Under the pieces are notes generated by a model. It ran no database searches and had not been told where the DNA came from. It was given only the letters and a program-made list of their open reading frames with translations. Below, in pieces: positions 8,564 to 17,535 of a stretch of 64,000 nucleotides of DNA (its first letter is position 1; every line of letters begins with the position of its first letter). The DNA is from Mycobacterium sp. UM_CSW (GTDB taxonomy: Bacteria > Actinomycetota > Actinomycetes > Mycobacteriales > Mycobacteriaceae), in NCBI RefSeq assembly GCF_000455205.1, contig NZ_AUWQ01000055.1:1-64000 (forward strand). The letters run 5' to 3'. Both the position numbers and the translations under genes were made by a program.

Positions 8564-9765
8564 CAGAAGTCGTCCCGTTCCGCGAAAGCTCCATGGAACA
8601 GGAACTGCAGGGTGGAGGGCGCGTCGAACTGCAGCTCGGTGAACGGCTCGTACGGGATGTTGGCGTTGTCGGTGACGAGGAAGGGCGCCCGGTAGAACGA
8701 CCCACCGGTCTGCTTGGTCGGGATGTCGGGCAGTCCGCGGCAGTTCGGACCGCCGGAGGCGTTGACGATCGGCAGGGATTCCGGATACGTGTACGACGGC
8801 GCACCCAGGACGAAGCTGGACGACGTGAACAGCCCGGCCTTGCGCACACCGATCAGCGGGGCGAATTCCTTGATGCCGCGCTCGACACCGGCGAAAAAGC
8901 AGCCGAATTCGGGCGAGTAGTCGTGGGCCACCTTGATCGGGGCGCGCAGCCTGTTGATGGCGTCGATGAAGTTCTGCTCGGCGGGTTCCAACGTCTCATA
9001 GGCGTTGTTGGACAAGCCGATCGCTGCCAGCAGCGTGTCGTTGAGGTCCTTCTGCTTGTCGACGACAGTCCGGTTGATGGTGGGCAGGTTGTCGAAGACG
9101 GCGTTGAGTTCGGGGGCGGCGTCGGCGTAGGTGTTGGTCACGATCCCGGCCTTGCGGAAGTCCTCCTGTAGGGCGGGCAGCTTCGGATTCGCCTGGCGCG
9201 CCAGCGTGTTCAGCCCGGACAGCAGCGATCCGAAGTCGTCGCCGTGGTTGCGCAGCCCTTCGGACAGCGCGCTCAGCGTGCCGTTGAGCTCCACCGGGTC
9301 GACCTTGTGGAGCAGGTCGATGAGCGATTGGAACAGCGTATTGACCTCGAGCGCCACCGCGGAGGCCTCGACGTGCGCGTCCGGGCGCAGGGATGTCGGC
9401 GAAGGGGCTTGGGGCGGAATGAATTCGACCGACTTTGCGCCGAAGATGGTATTGCCCGCGATGTGCACCGTCGCGTTAGAGGGGACGAAGTGCATCTGAT
9501 CGCTGCTGATGGCCAACGTCAGCCGAGCCTGGTCACCGGAGTAGTCGATGCTGGTGACCTTGCCGATCTGGATGCCGCGGTACTTGACCTTGGCGCCCTT
9601 GTCCATCACCAGGCCCGCCCGTGGCGCCGAGACGGTGACGGTGTCGGTCGAGGCGAAGGCCGCGGTGTACGAAAGATAGGTGAGGACGGCGAAGGCCACG
9701 ATCACGCCGGCCAGCAGCGCCGCTGCCAGCCGAACCGATGAGCGTCGTGATGCGCCGTCCGCCAT
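8563..9765 (-). CDS. mce4A: Mce4A, MCE-family subunit of the sterol importer
   Basis: A 400-residue protein, the same length as remembered M. tuberculosis Mce4A. It has a membrane helix at about residues 13-33, an MCE domain (about 40-120) and a helical domain (about 130-290). MceA is the first of the six MCE subunits, encoded directly after the two permeases. The start ATG follows yrbE4B by 19 bases with a purine-rich site. No truncation or frameshift is seen, so the whole importer appears intact. Confidence 0.96.
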   Translation of the reverse strand: MADGASRRSSVRLAAALLAGVIVAFAVLTYLSYTAAFASTDTVTVSAPRAGLVMDKGAKVKYRGIQIGKVTSIDYSGDQARLTLAISSDQMHFVPSNATVHIAGNTIFGAKSVEFIPPQAPSPTSLRPDAHVEASAVALEVNTLFQSLIDLLHKVDPVELNGTLSALSEGLRNHGDDFGSLLSGLNTLARQANPKLPALQEDFRKAGIVTNTYADAAPELNAVFDNLPTINRTVVDKQKDLNDTLLAAIGLSNNAYETLEPAEQNFIDAINRLRAPIKVAHDYSPEFGCFFAGVERGIKEFAPLIGVRKAGLFTSSSFVLGAPSYTYPESLPIVNASGGPNCRGLPDIPTKQTGGSFYRAPFLVTDNANIPYEPFTELQFDAPSTLQFLFHGAFAERDDF

Positions 9766-9784
9766 GTCTTTTCGGGAGCTCCCT

Positions 9785-10627
9785 TCACCCGGAGAGGTTG
9801 AAGTTACCGGACGCGCCGTACACGGCCAGCGAGATGAACAAGGTGATGACGACCACGACGATCAGCGAAGTGCGCACGGCCTGACCGACCGCGATGCCGA
9901 CGCCGACCGGGCCGCCGCTGGCGTTGTAGCCGTAATAGGTGTGCACCAGCATGACCGCGATGGCCATCACGATAGCCTGCAGGAACGACCACAGCAGGTC
10001 CGACGGGATGAGAAACGTATTGAAGTAGTGGTCGTAGAGGCCCTTGGACTGCCCGTTGATGTACACCGTGGTGAACCGGGCGGCGAAGAACGCGGCGAGC
10101 ACCGACAGCGAGTACAGCGGAATGATCGCGATCAGGCCGGCGATCAGCCGGGTCGACACCAGGTAGGAAACCGACTGCACGGCCATGCATTCGACGGCGT
10201 CGATCTCCTCGGACACCCGCATCGCGCCCAATTGCGCGGTGGCGCCCGCCCCGATGGTGGCCGCCAGCGCGATGCCCGCGATCACCGGGGCGACGACGCG
10301 GACGTTGAGGAACGCCGACAGGAAGCCCGTCAGCGCCTCGATGCCGATGTTGCCCAGCGACGCATACCCCTGCACGGCGATGACGCCACCGGAGGCCAGG
10401 GTCAGGAAGGCCGCGACGCCGACCGTGCCGCCGATCATGACGAGAGCCCCCGCGCCCAGCGTCATTTCGGCGACGTTCCGGATCGTCTCCTTCCGATATT
10501 GGGTGAGCGCTTGCGGCACGTAACGCACTGTCTTGCCGTAGAACAACGCCTGCTCGCCGAAGTCGTCGATGGGCCCCTGCAGCCGCGACATGAAACGGCG
10601 AAACCGGAGGGTGGCGTCGTAGCTCAT
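9785..10627 (-). CDS. yrbE4B: YrbE4B, MlaE-family permease of the Mce4 importer
   Basis: A 280-residue integral membrane protein of the MlaE/YrbE family, with five to six hydrophobic segments and the conserved cytoplasmic coupling region around residues 140-165 (GATAQLGAMRVSEEIDAVEC). The EEIDA motif is the family hallmark and contacts the ATPase. It pairs with YrbE4A to form the permease of the ABC-type sterol importer. The ATPase (MceG) is not encoded in this window and is expected elsewhere in the genome. Starts 7 bases after yrbE4A. Confidence 0.96.
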   Translation of the reverse strand: MSYDATLRFRRFMSRLQGPIDDFGEQALFYGKTVRYVPQALTQYRKETIRNVAEMTLGAGALVMIGGTVGVAAFLTLASGGVIAVQGYASLGNIGIEALTGFLSAFLNVRVVAPVIAGIALAATIGAGATAQLGAMRVSEEIDAVECMAVQSVSYLVSTRLIAGLIAIIPLYSLSVLAAFFAARFTTVYINGQSKGLYDHYFNTFLIPSDLLWSFLQAIVMAIAVMLVHTYYGYNASGGPVGVGIAVGQAVRTSLIVVVVITLFISLAVYGASGNFNLSG

Positions 10628-10634
10628 CGAGTGC

Positions 10635-11399
10635 TCACTTGGCGGTGATCCGCACGCCGACGGCGGTCATGACGACGTTGATGACGAACAGGCAGATGAA
10701 CGCGTAGACGACGGTCTCGTTGACCGCGTTACCGACGCCCTTCGGTCCGCCCTTGACGGTCAGGCCGCGGTAACATCCGACCAGCCCGGCCATCACGCCG
10801 AACAGCAGCGCCTTGACTTCGGCGAGCACCAGCTCGCGCAGCCCGGTCAGCACGGTTAAGCCGTTGATGAAGGCGCCCGGGTTGACGCCCTGCAGGAAGA
10901 CGGAAAACACATAACCGCCGGATAGGCCGATGGCGCACACCAGGCCGTTGAGGAGCAGCGCTACCACGGTCGACGCCAAAACCCTTGGCACCACGAGCCG
11001 GTGGACCGGGTCGATGCCGAGCACGCGCATCGCGTCGATCTCTTCCCGGATGGTGCGGGCACCCAGGTCGGCGCAGATCGCGGTGGCGCCCGCGCCGGCG
11101 ACGACGAGCACCGTCACCACCGGGCCGAGCTGGGTGACGGTGCCGAAAGCCGTTCCGGCGCCCGACAAGTCGGCGGCTCCGATCTCGCTCAGCAGGATGT
11201 TGAGGGTGAACGCAACCAGCACGGTGAAGGGGATGGACACCAGCAGCGTCGGCACCAGCGACACGCGGGCGATCATCCACGTCTGTTCGAGGAACTCCCC
11301 CAATTGAAACGGCCGTCGAAAAGTCTCGCGGCCGGTGTCGATCATCATCTCGAAGAACCCGCCCACAGCGCGGGCGGGAACCGAAAGTTGTTCTATCAA
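10635..11399 (-). CDS. yrbE4A: YrbE4A, MlaE-family permease of the Mce4 importer
   Basis: A 254-residue MlaE-family permease, identical in length to remembered M. tuberculosis YrbE4A. The signature REEIDAMRVLGIDP lies near residues 125-138 and is followed by hydrophobic helices. It is the first gene of the ten-gene mce4 operon. A TTG start at 11399 is chosen because it follows a purine-rich GAGGGGG site by about 8 bases. A degenerate KstR-type box lies 187 bases upstream (11587-11600), consistent with sterol-dependent derepression. Confidence 0.94.
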   Translation of the reverse strand: MIEQLSVPARAVGGFFEMMIDTGRETFRRPFQLGEFLEQTWMIARVSLVPTLLVSIPFTVLVAFTLNILLSEIGAADLSGAGTAFGTVTQLGPVVTVLVVAGAGATAICADLGARTIREEIDAMRVLGIDPVHRLVVPRVLASTVVALLLNGLVCAIGLSGGYVFSVFLQGVNPGAFINGLTVLTGLRELVLAEVKALLFGVMAGLVGCYRGLTVKGGPKGVGNAVNETVVYAFICLFVINVVMTAVGVRITAK

Positions 11400-11586
11400 C
11401 TTGGCCGCCCCCCTCTGCTGCTCGCGGCGAAGCCTGTGTGTCGCCTTAACGTTGTCTTCGGTCGCATGCGGCTCGGTGTAAGCCGGATCATATTAACTCA
11501 GAGAACGAGCACCATGTCAATGAACAGCATTTCCGTATCCGAACCGTTAATTTGTCCAGGTCAGGGGTGTTGCTGAGGGTTCAATC

Positions 11587-11600
11587 TGACACGTGTTCTA
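11587..11600. promoter_or_regulatory. KstR-type operator upstream of mce4
   Basis: TGACACGTGTTCTA matches the KstR consensus TNNAACNNGTTNNA at all but one fixed position (C instead of A at position 4). It lies between hsd4A (minus strand, ends 11637) and yrbE4A (starts 11399), so it most likely regulates the mce4 operon. Confidence 0.65.
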
Positions 11601-11636
11601 CTTGGCATTTTCAGCTCGAAAAGCGCGTTTAGCCCG

Positions 11637-12551
11637 TCATTGCTCCATGAGGTTGACGGCGGAAAAGTTCCGCTCCGGATCGCGTCCAGCAAAGTATTTC
11701 TGGAGGGCGCCGCTGAGCTGGCCGGGCTCCCAGGCCGGCCCGTCCGCCTTGAATCTGTGCTCCGCCGTCGGTGCGGCCACAAGTGTCACCTGCGGTCCGT
11801 AAACGATGAACACCTGCCCATTGACTTCCGCGGCAGCGGGCGATGACAAGAACTTGACCAGGCTCACCACGTGCTCGGGCGAGAGCGGGTCGATGCCGCC
11901 TTCCTCCACCTCCGGCGCGTCGCCGAAGACGTCGGCCGTCATCGCCGTGCGCGCCCGCGGGCAGATCGCGTTCGCGCACACCCCGTAGCGTCCCAGCGCC
12001 CGCGCGGCCGTGAGGGTGAGCGAGATGATGCCGGCCTTGGCCGCGCCGTAGTTGGCCTGCCCCACCGGCCCCACCAGGCCCGCTTCCGACGCGGTGTTGA
12101 CGATCCTGCCGAAGATCTGACCGCCCGCGTCCTTGGCCTTACCGCGCCAATAGGTGGCCGCGTTGCGGGTCAGCAGGAAGTGGCCGCGCAGGTGCACGGC
12201 GATGACGAGGTCCCATTCCTCATCGGACATGTTGAACAGCATCCGGTCACGGGTGATCCCGGCGTTGTTCACGACGATGTCCAGGCCGCCCAGCCCGTCG
12301 GCGGTGGCGACGAGCTCGTCGGCGGTCGCGCGCTGGCTAATGTCGCCCGCCACCGCGACCGCCTTGGCCCCTGCCGAGTTGATCTCGTCGATGACGTCGG
12401 AGGCGTCCAGCGCCGCGGCGATGTCGTTGACGACGACGGTGGCGCCGAGCCCGGCCAGGCCGAGCGCCTCGGCGCGTCCCAGCCCCGCGGCCGCGCCGGT
12501 CACCACCGCGACCTTTCCGGATAGATCGGTCGCGTTTGTGCTGCTAGTCAA
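11637..12551 (-). CDS. hsd4A: Short-chain dehydrogenase Hsd4A (17-beta-hydroxysteroid / beta-hydroxyacyl-CoA dehydrogenase type)
   Basis: A 304-residue classical SDR. The nucleotide motif is TGAAAGLG near residues 18-25, the catalytic Ser lies in the VNTASEAG segment, and Tyr/Lys are in YGAAK. The C-terminus extends beyond a minimal SDR by about 50 residues, as in Hsd4A proteins. In M. neoaurum the homologue acts on steroid side-chain intermediates as a beta-hydroxyacyl-CoA dehydrogenase and also as a 17-beta-hydroxysteroid dehydrogenase; Rv3502c is the M. tuberculosis counterpart. The TTG start has AGAGG about 10 bases upstream. It lies 24 bases after fdxD and probably shares its transcript. 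Confidence 0.88.
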   Translation of the reverse strand: MTSSTNATDLSGKVAVVTGAAAGLGRAEALGLAGLGATVVVNDIAAALDASDVIDEINSAGAKAVAVAGDISQRATADELVATADGLGGLDIVVNNAGITRDRMLFNMSDEEWDLVIAVHLRGHFLLTRNAATYWRGKAKDAGGQIFGRIVNTASEAGLVGPVGQANYGAAKAGIISLTLTAARALGRYGVCANAICPRARTAMTADVFGDAPEVEEGGIDPLSPEHVVSLVKFLSSPAAAEVNGQVFIVYGPQVTLVAAPTAEHRFKADGPAWEPGQLSGALQKYFAGRDPERNFSAVNLMEQ

Positions 12552-12575
12552 TTTATGAATACCTCTAGTCTGTGT

Positions 12576-12767
12576 TCAGTCTTCACGGAGCAGCGCGGCG
12601 CGCGGGCACTCGGCGATCGCCTGCTCGGCCAGCTGCTCCCGGTCGGGCGGAATCGGATCGATCTTCACGACGGCATAGTCTTCATCGTCCAGATCGAAGA
12701 GGTCGGGTGCGATTCCCAAGCACACCGCGTTCCCTTCACACCGGTCACGATCCACGATCACCCGCAC
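12576..12767 (-). CDS. fdxD: 3Fe-4S-type ferredoxin FdxD
   Basis: A 63-residue ferredoxin beginning VRVIVDRDRCEGNAVC. The three cysteines (Cys10 and Cys16 in the N-terminal motif and one in AECPRAALL) with Ala-Val in place of a fourth Cys indicate a 3Fe-4S cluster, as in ferredoxins that serve P450s. The GTG start is chosen over a longer frame because GAGGAGG lies directly upstream and the length matches the remembered Rv3503c product. Likely electron donor to CYP125/CYP142 or another sterol oxygenase; this partner assignment is inferred from the locus. Confidence 0.9.
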   Translation of the reverse strand: MRVIVDRDRCEGNAVCLGIAPDLFDLDDEDYAVVKIDPIPPDREQLAEQAIAECPRAALLRED

Positions 12768-12875
12768 GGCACCCTCCTCGAAACTGGCCCTCAACCTGAG
12801 CACACGCCCTATCGGTTCGTAGGTCCACCATAGGGCCCCGGTGCGCCAGGCGAAACGGTCGCTGGATTCCCAGAC

Positions 12876-12889
12876 TAGAACGTGTTACA
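12876..12889. promoter_or_regulatory. KstR-type operator between fdxD and fadE26
   Basis: TAGAACGTGTTACA is a full match to TNNAACNNGTTNNA. It lies in the divergent spacer, 108 bases from the fdxD start and 67 bases from the fadE26 start, and could control both directions. Confidence 0.85.
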
Positions 12890-12956
12890 ACCGGGGAGGC
12901 GAACGGGTAGCCGTTGGTCGAGCTACGCGTGTCACGTTAACCAAAGGACGGCTGGA

Positions 12957-14138
<1,182 letters not shown>

Positions 14139-14171
14139 AGCTTCTCTCTATATATATAAGGACGAACATTC

Positions 14172-15269
14172 ATGGACTTCACGACGACAGAAGCGGCACA
14201 GGACCTCGGCGGGTTGGTCGACACCATCGTGGATGCGGTGTGCACGCCGCAGCACCACCGCGAGCTGGACGGGCTGGAGCAACGATTCGACCGCTCGCTG
14301 TGGGACAAGCTGGTCGAGGCCGACATCCTGACCAGCGCGGCGCCGGCGGCATTGGGTGGCGACGGCTTCGGCGTGCTCGAGCAGGTCGCCATTCTGGTGG
14401 CGCTGGGCCACCAACTGGCCGCGGTGCCCTACCTGGAATCGGTAATGCTGGGCGCCGGGGCGCTGGCCCGGTTCGGCTCCGAGGAGCTGCAGCAGGCCTG
14501 GGGCGCCCAGGCGGTGCGAGGGGAAAAGATCCTCACCGTCGCGCTCGACGGCGAGATGGGTGAGGGCGCGGTGCAAGCGGTCAGCGACGGTGCGGGCTAC
14601 CGGCTGACCGGGACGCGCACCCAGATCGGCTTTGCGCCCGTCTCCGACGCATTCCTGGTTCCGGCCGAAACCGATTCCGGGACAGCCGTTTTCCTCGTCG
14701 CAGCCGACGACCCGGGCGTCACGGTGACGGCGCTGCAAACCACGGGGCGGGGCAGCGTCGGGCACCTGGCCCTGGACGGGACGCAGGTGGACGCCGGACG
14801 AATCGTCGGCGACGGGGTTGTGGTCGCCTGGCTCGACACGCTGATTAATTTGGGGCGCAGCGCCTTCCAGCTCGGGGTGCTCGAGCGGGGATTGCAAATG
14901 ACGGCCGAATACGCGCGCACCCGCGAGCAATTCGACCGCCCGATCGGCAGCTTCCAGGCGGTGGGACAGCGACTGGCCGACGGGTACATCGACGTCAAGG
15001 GCCTGCGGCTGACGCTCACCCAGGCGGCCTGGCGGGTCTCGGAGGACATGGCCGCCGACATCGACGTCGCCAGCGCGGCGTTCTGGGCCGCCGACGCCGG
15101 GCACCGGGTGGCGCACACCATCGTGCACATCCACGGTGGCGTCGGCGTCGACACCGATCACCCGGTGCACCGTTACTTCCTGGCCGCCAAGGAGATCGAG
15201 TTCGCGTTGCACGGTGCCACCGGACAGTTGCGCCGCATCGGCCGCGAACTGGCGGAAACGCCGGCCTGA
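14172..15269 (+). CDS. fadE27: Acyl-CoA dehydrogenase subunit FadE27 (ChsE5)
   Basis: A 365-residue acyl-CoA dehydrogenase-like protein, shorter and more diverged than FadE26. It retains the C-terminal HIHGGVGVDTDHPVHRYF segment that helps bind FAD across the subunit interface. Such proteins act only as heteromers with their neighbour (ChsE4-ChsE5). The ATG follows AAGGACG. The 33-base spacer contains a short TA run (14149-14157) that could be a weak internal promoter but more likely is neutral. Its stop is 31 bases before fadD17. Confidence 0.92.
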   Translation: MDFTTTEAAQDLGGLVDTIVDAVCTPQHHRELDGLEQRFDRSLWDKLVEADILTSAAPAALGGDGFGVLEQVAILVALGHQLAAVPYLESVMLGAGALARFGSEELQQAWGAQAVRGEKILTVALDGEMGEGAVQAVSDGAGYRLTGTRTQIGFAPVSDAFLVPAETDSGTAVFLVAADDPGVTVTALQTTGRGSVGHLALDGTQVDAGRIVGDGVVVAWLDTLINLGRSAFQLGVLERGLQMTAEYARTREQFDRPIGSFQAVGQRLADGYIDVKGLRLTLTQAAWRVSEDMAADIDVASAAFWAADAGHRVAHTIVHIHGGVGVDTDHPVHRYFLAAKEIEFALHGATGQLRRIGRELAETPA

Positions 15270-15300
15270 GGGCGACGTCCGTGGAACAGGCGGGGTCACC

Positions 15301-16818
15301 GTGGGCTTCGTGATCCCAGCCGACCCGACCGTCACCAAGCTCCTGGTTCCGCTGGCCGAAATCGACGACCGCGGCGTCTATTTCGAGGACACGTTCGTCA
15401 GCTGGCGTGATCACCTCCGGCACGGTGCCGCGATCGCGGCGACGCTGCGTGAGCGCCTCGACCCGGCCAAGCCGCCGCACGTCGGCGTGCTGCTGGAGAA
15501 CACCCCGTTCTTCTCGGCGATGCTGGTGGCAGCCGGGATGTCCGGCATCGTGCCGGTGGGGCTCAATCCGGTGCGGCGCGGTGAGGCGCTGGCCCGCGAC
15601 ATCGCCCACGCCGACTGTCAAGTGGTGCTGGCCGATTCGAAGTCGGCCGAGCCGCTGGGCGACATCGAGCATGTCAACGTCGAGTCCGCGGCGTGGGCCG
15701 CCGAGGTGGACGCGCATCGCGACGCGGAGCCCCGTTTTCAGTCCGCCTCGGCCGCGGACCTGTTCATGCTGATCTTCACCTCGGGCACCAGCGGGGAACC
15801 CAAGGCGGTGAAGTGTAGCCACGGCAAGGTCGCGATCGCCGGTGTGACGATGACGCAGCGCTTCGGCCTAGGGCGCGACGACGTCTGCTACGTGTCGATG
15901 CCGCTGTTTCATTCCAATGCAGTACTGGTCGGCTGGGCGGTGGCCGCCGCGTGCCAGGGGTCAATGGCGTTGCGGCGCAAATTCTCCGCGTCTGGATTCT
16001 TGCCGGACGTCCGCCGCTACGGCGCCACCTACGCCAACTACGTCGGCAAGCCGTTGTCGTACGTGCTCGCCACGCCGGAGCGGCCCGACGACGCGGACAA
16101 CCCGCTGCGGGCGGTCTACGGCAACGAGGGCGTGCCCGGCGACATCGAACGCTTCGGCCGCAGGTTCGGCTGCGTCGTGCAGGACGGCTTCGGCTCGACC
16201 GAGGGCGGGGTGGCGATCGCCCGCACGCCCGACACCCCGCCGGGCGCGCTGGGCCCACTGCCGGACGGCGTCGAGATCGTCGACCCCGACACCGGCGAGC
16301 CGTGCCCCGTCGGGGTGGTCGGCGAGATCGTGAACACCGCCGGGCCGGGCCGCTTCGAGGGTTACTACAACGACGAGGCCGCCGAGGCAGAGCGGATGGC
16401 CGGCGGCATCTACCACAGCGGTGATCTGGGCTACCGCGACGAGGCCGGCTACGTGTATTTCGCTGGACGGCTGGGTGATTGGATGCGGGTGGACGGGGAG
16501 AACCTAGGCGCGGCCCCGATCGAGCGCGTGCTGCTGCGCTACCCCGACGCCACCGAGGTCGCGGTGTACGCGGTGCCCGACCCGGTCGTCGGCGACCAGG
16601 TGATGGCCGCGTTGGTCATGGCGGCCGGCGTCGAGTTCGATCCCGAAAAGTTCCGGGCCTTCCTCGCCGAACAACCCGACCTGGGCCCCAAGCAGTGGCC
16701 GTCGTACGTGCGGGTGAGCGCGGAGCTGCCGCGAACGGTGACCTTCAAGGTGCTCAAGCGCCAGTTGTCGGCGCAGGGTGTCGACTGCGGTGATCCGGTA
16801 TGGCCGATTCGCCGCTAG
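15301..16818 (+). CDS. fadD17: Steroid side-chain acyl-CoA synthetase FadD17
   Basis: A 505-residue member of the AMP-forming acyl-CoA synthetase family. The phosphate-binding loop FTSGTSGEPKAVK lies near residues 158-170, followed by the motif DGFGSTEGG and the hinge GDLGYRDEAGYVYFAGR. In M. tuberculosis FadD17 activates shortened steroid side chains. The frame is open from 15136, but that part overlaps fadE27. GTG at 15301 or 15310 brings the protein to the family length and is preceded by a GGCGGGG purine run. The last 19 bases overlap the next gene, suggesting coupled translation. Confidence 0.9.
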   Translation: MGFVIPADPTVTKLLVPLAEIDDRGVYFEDTFVSWRDHLRHGAAIAATLRERLDPAKPPHVGVLLENTPFFSAMLVAAGMSGIVPVGLNPVRRGEALARDIAHADCQVVLADSKSAEPLGDIEHVNVESAAWAAEVDAHRDAEPRFQSASAADLFMLIFTSGTSGEPKAVKCSHGKVAIAGVTMTQRFGLGRDDVCYVSMPLFHSNAVLVGWAVAAACQGSMALRRKFSASGFLPDVRRYGATYANYVGKPLSYVLATPERPDDADNPLRAVYGNEGVPGDIERFGRRFGCVVQDGFGSTEGGVAIARTPDTPPGALGPLPDGVEIVDPDTGEPCPVGVVGEIVNTAGPGRFEGYYNDEAAEAERMAGGIYHSGDLGYRDEAGYVYFAGRLGDWMRVDGENLGAAPIERVLLRYPDATEVAVYAVPDPVVGDQVMAALVMAAGVEFDPEKFRAFLAEQPDLGPKQWPSYVRVSAELPRTVTFKVLKRQLSAQGVDCGDPVWPIRR

Positions 16819-17513
16819 CGCCCGCGATCGAAGCGAGCTTCGAGAAGCTGGCCGCCACCGTCCCGGCGACCATCGGCATCGCGATCGCTCCCCCGGGTGT
16901 TGCCGAGGTGTACTCGTGGGGCCGATGGTCGTCCGGCGTCGCATGGTCAACGATCAAGGTGCCGTTGACGATTGCGGCCCTGCGCGCCGACCCGGGGCGT
17001 GCCGAAGATCTGGTCGTCAAGGCCATCACCGAATCCGACAACCATGCCTCCGAGCAGTTGTGGTCCCAGCTGGGCGAGCCCGCGGAGGCCGCCGGGCGGG
17101 TGCGGGCCGTCGTCAACGAATGCGGCGATCCGGACACCGTGGTCGAATCACAACGACTTCGCCGCGGCTACACCGCTTTTGGGCAGACGCAATGGGCGCT
17201 GCGCCGGCAGGCGCGATTCGCCGCCCAGCTTCCGGGCCTCGCCGACGCGGCCACGGTCGTCGACCTCATGCGGCGCCTCACGCCCGCCCAACGATGGGGG
17301 TTGGCCGCCAAAGGGTTTGCGGCCAAGGGGGGTTGGGGCCCGGGCGTGCGCGGCGACTACCTGGTCCGGCAATTCGGCATCGTGCCAACGGATTCCGGGC
17401 ACGTGGGTGTGGGAGTGGCCGCCCAGGCGCACGCGTTCGAGGCCGGTGTCGAGGTTGTCGACGCGATGACGGACTGGCTCGTCGCACACCTCCCGGCGCT
17501 GAGCGAGCGGTGA
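16800..17513 (+). CDS. Beta-lactamase/penicillin-binding-fold serine hydrolase
   Basis: A 237-residue protein with the three motifs of the serine beta-lactamase/DD-peptidase superfamily: STIK (Ser50-Lys53, SxxK), SDN (79-81) and KGG (176-178). No signal peptide or lipobox is visible, unlike exported beta-lactamases, so it appears cytoplasmic. It starts at an ATG 19 bases inside fadD17 and is probably co-expressed with it under KstR control. I do not recall a counterpart at this position in M. tuberculosis. Possible roles include esterase or thioesterase chemistry on sterol CoA intermediates, or an antibiotic-hydrolase relative; only the fold assignment is well supported. Confidence 0.8.
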   Translation: MADSPLAPAIEASFEKLAATVPATIGIAIAPPGVAEVYSWGRWSSGVAWSTIKVPLTIAALRADPGRAEDLVVKAITESDNHASEQLWSQLGEPAEAAGRVRAVVNECGDPDTVVESQRLRRGYTAFGQTQWALRRQARFAAQLPGLADAATVVDLMRRLTPAQRWGLAAKGFAAKGGWGPGVRGDYLVRQFGIVPTDSGHVGVGVAAQAHAFEAGVEVVDAMTDWLVAHLPALSER

Positions 17514-17530
17514 GGCGGCGCACAGCCGCC
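17514..17530. terminator. Short GC hairpin between convergent genes
   Basis: GGCGGC, a five-base loop GCACA, then GCCGCC directly after the serine hydrolase stop (17511-17513) and six bases before the end of the convergent ThDP enzyme gene at 17536. A compact candidate terminator without a U-tract. Confidence 0.45.
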
Positions 17531-17535
17531 CGATC

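Noticed and set aside
14147-14160. TA-rich run between fadE26 and fadE27 as a promoter
   Set aside because: A -10-like stretch is present, but there is no convincing -35 or operator and the genes encode one heteromer; an operon is simpler.
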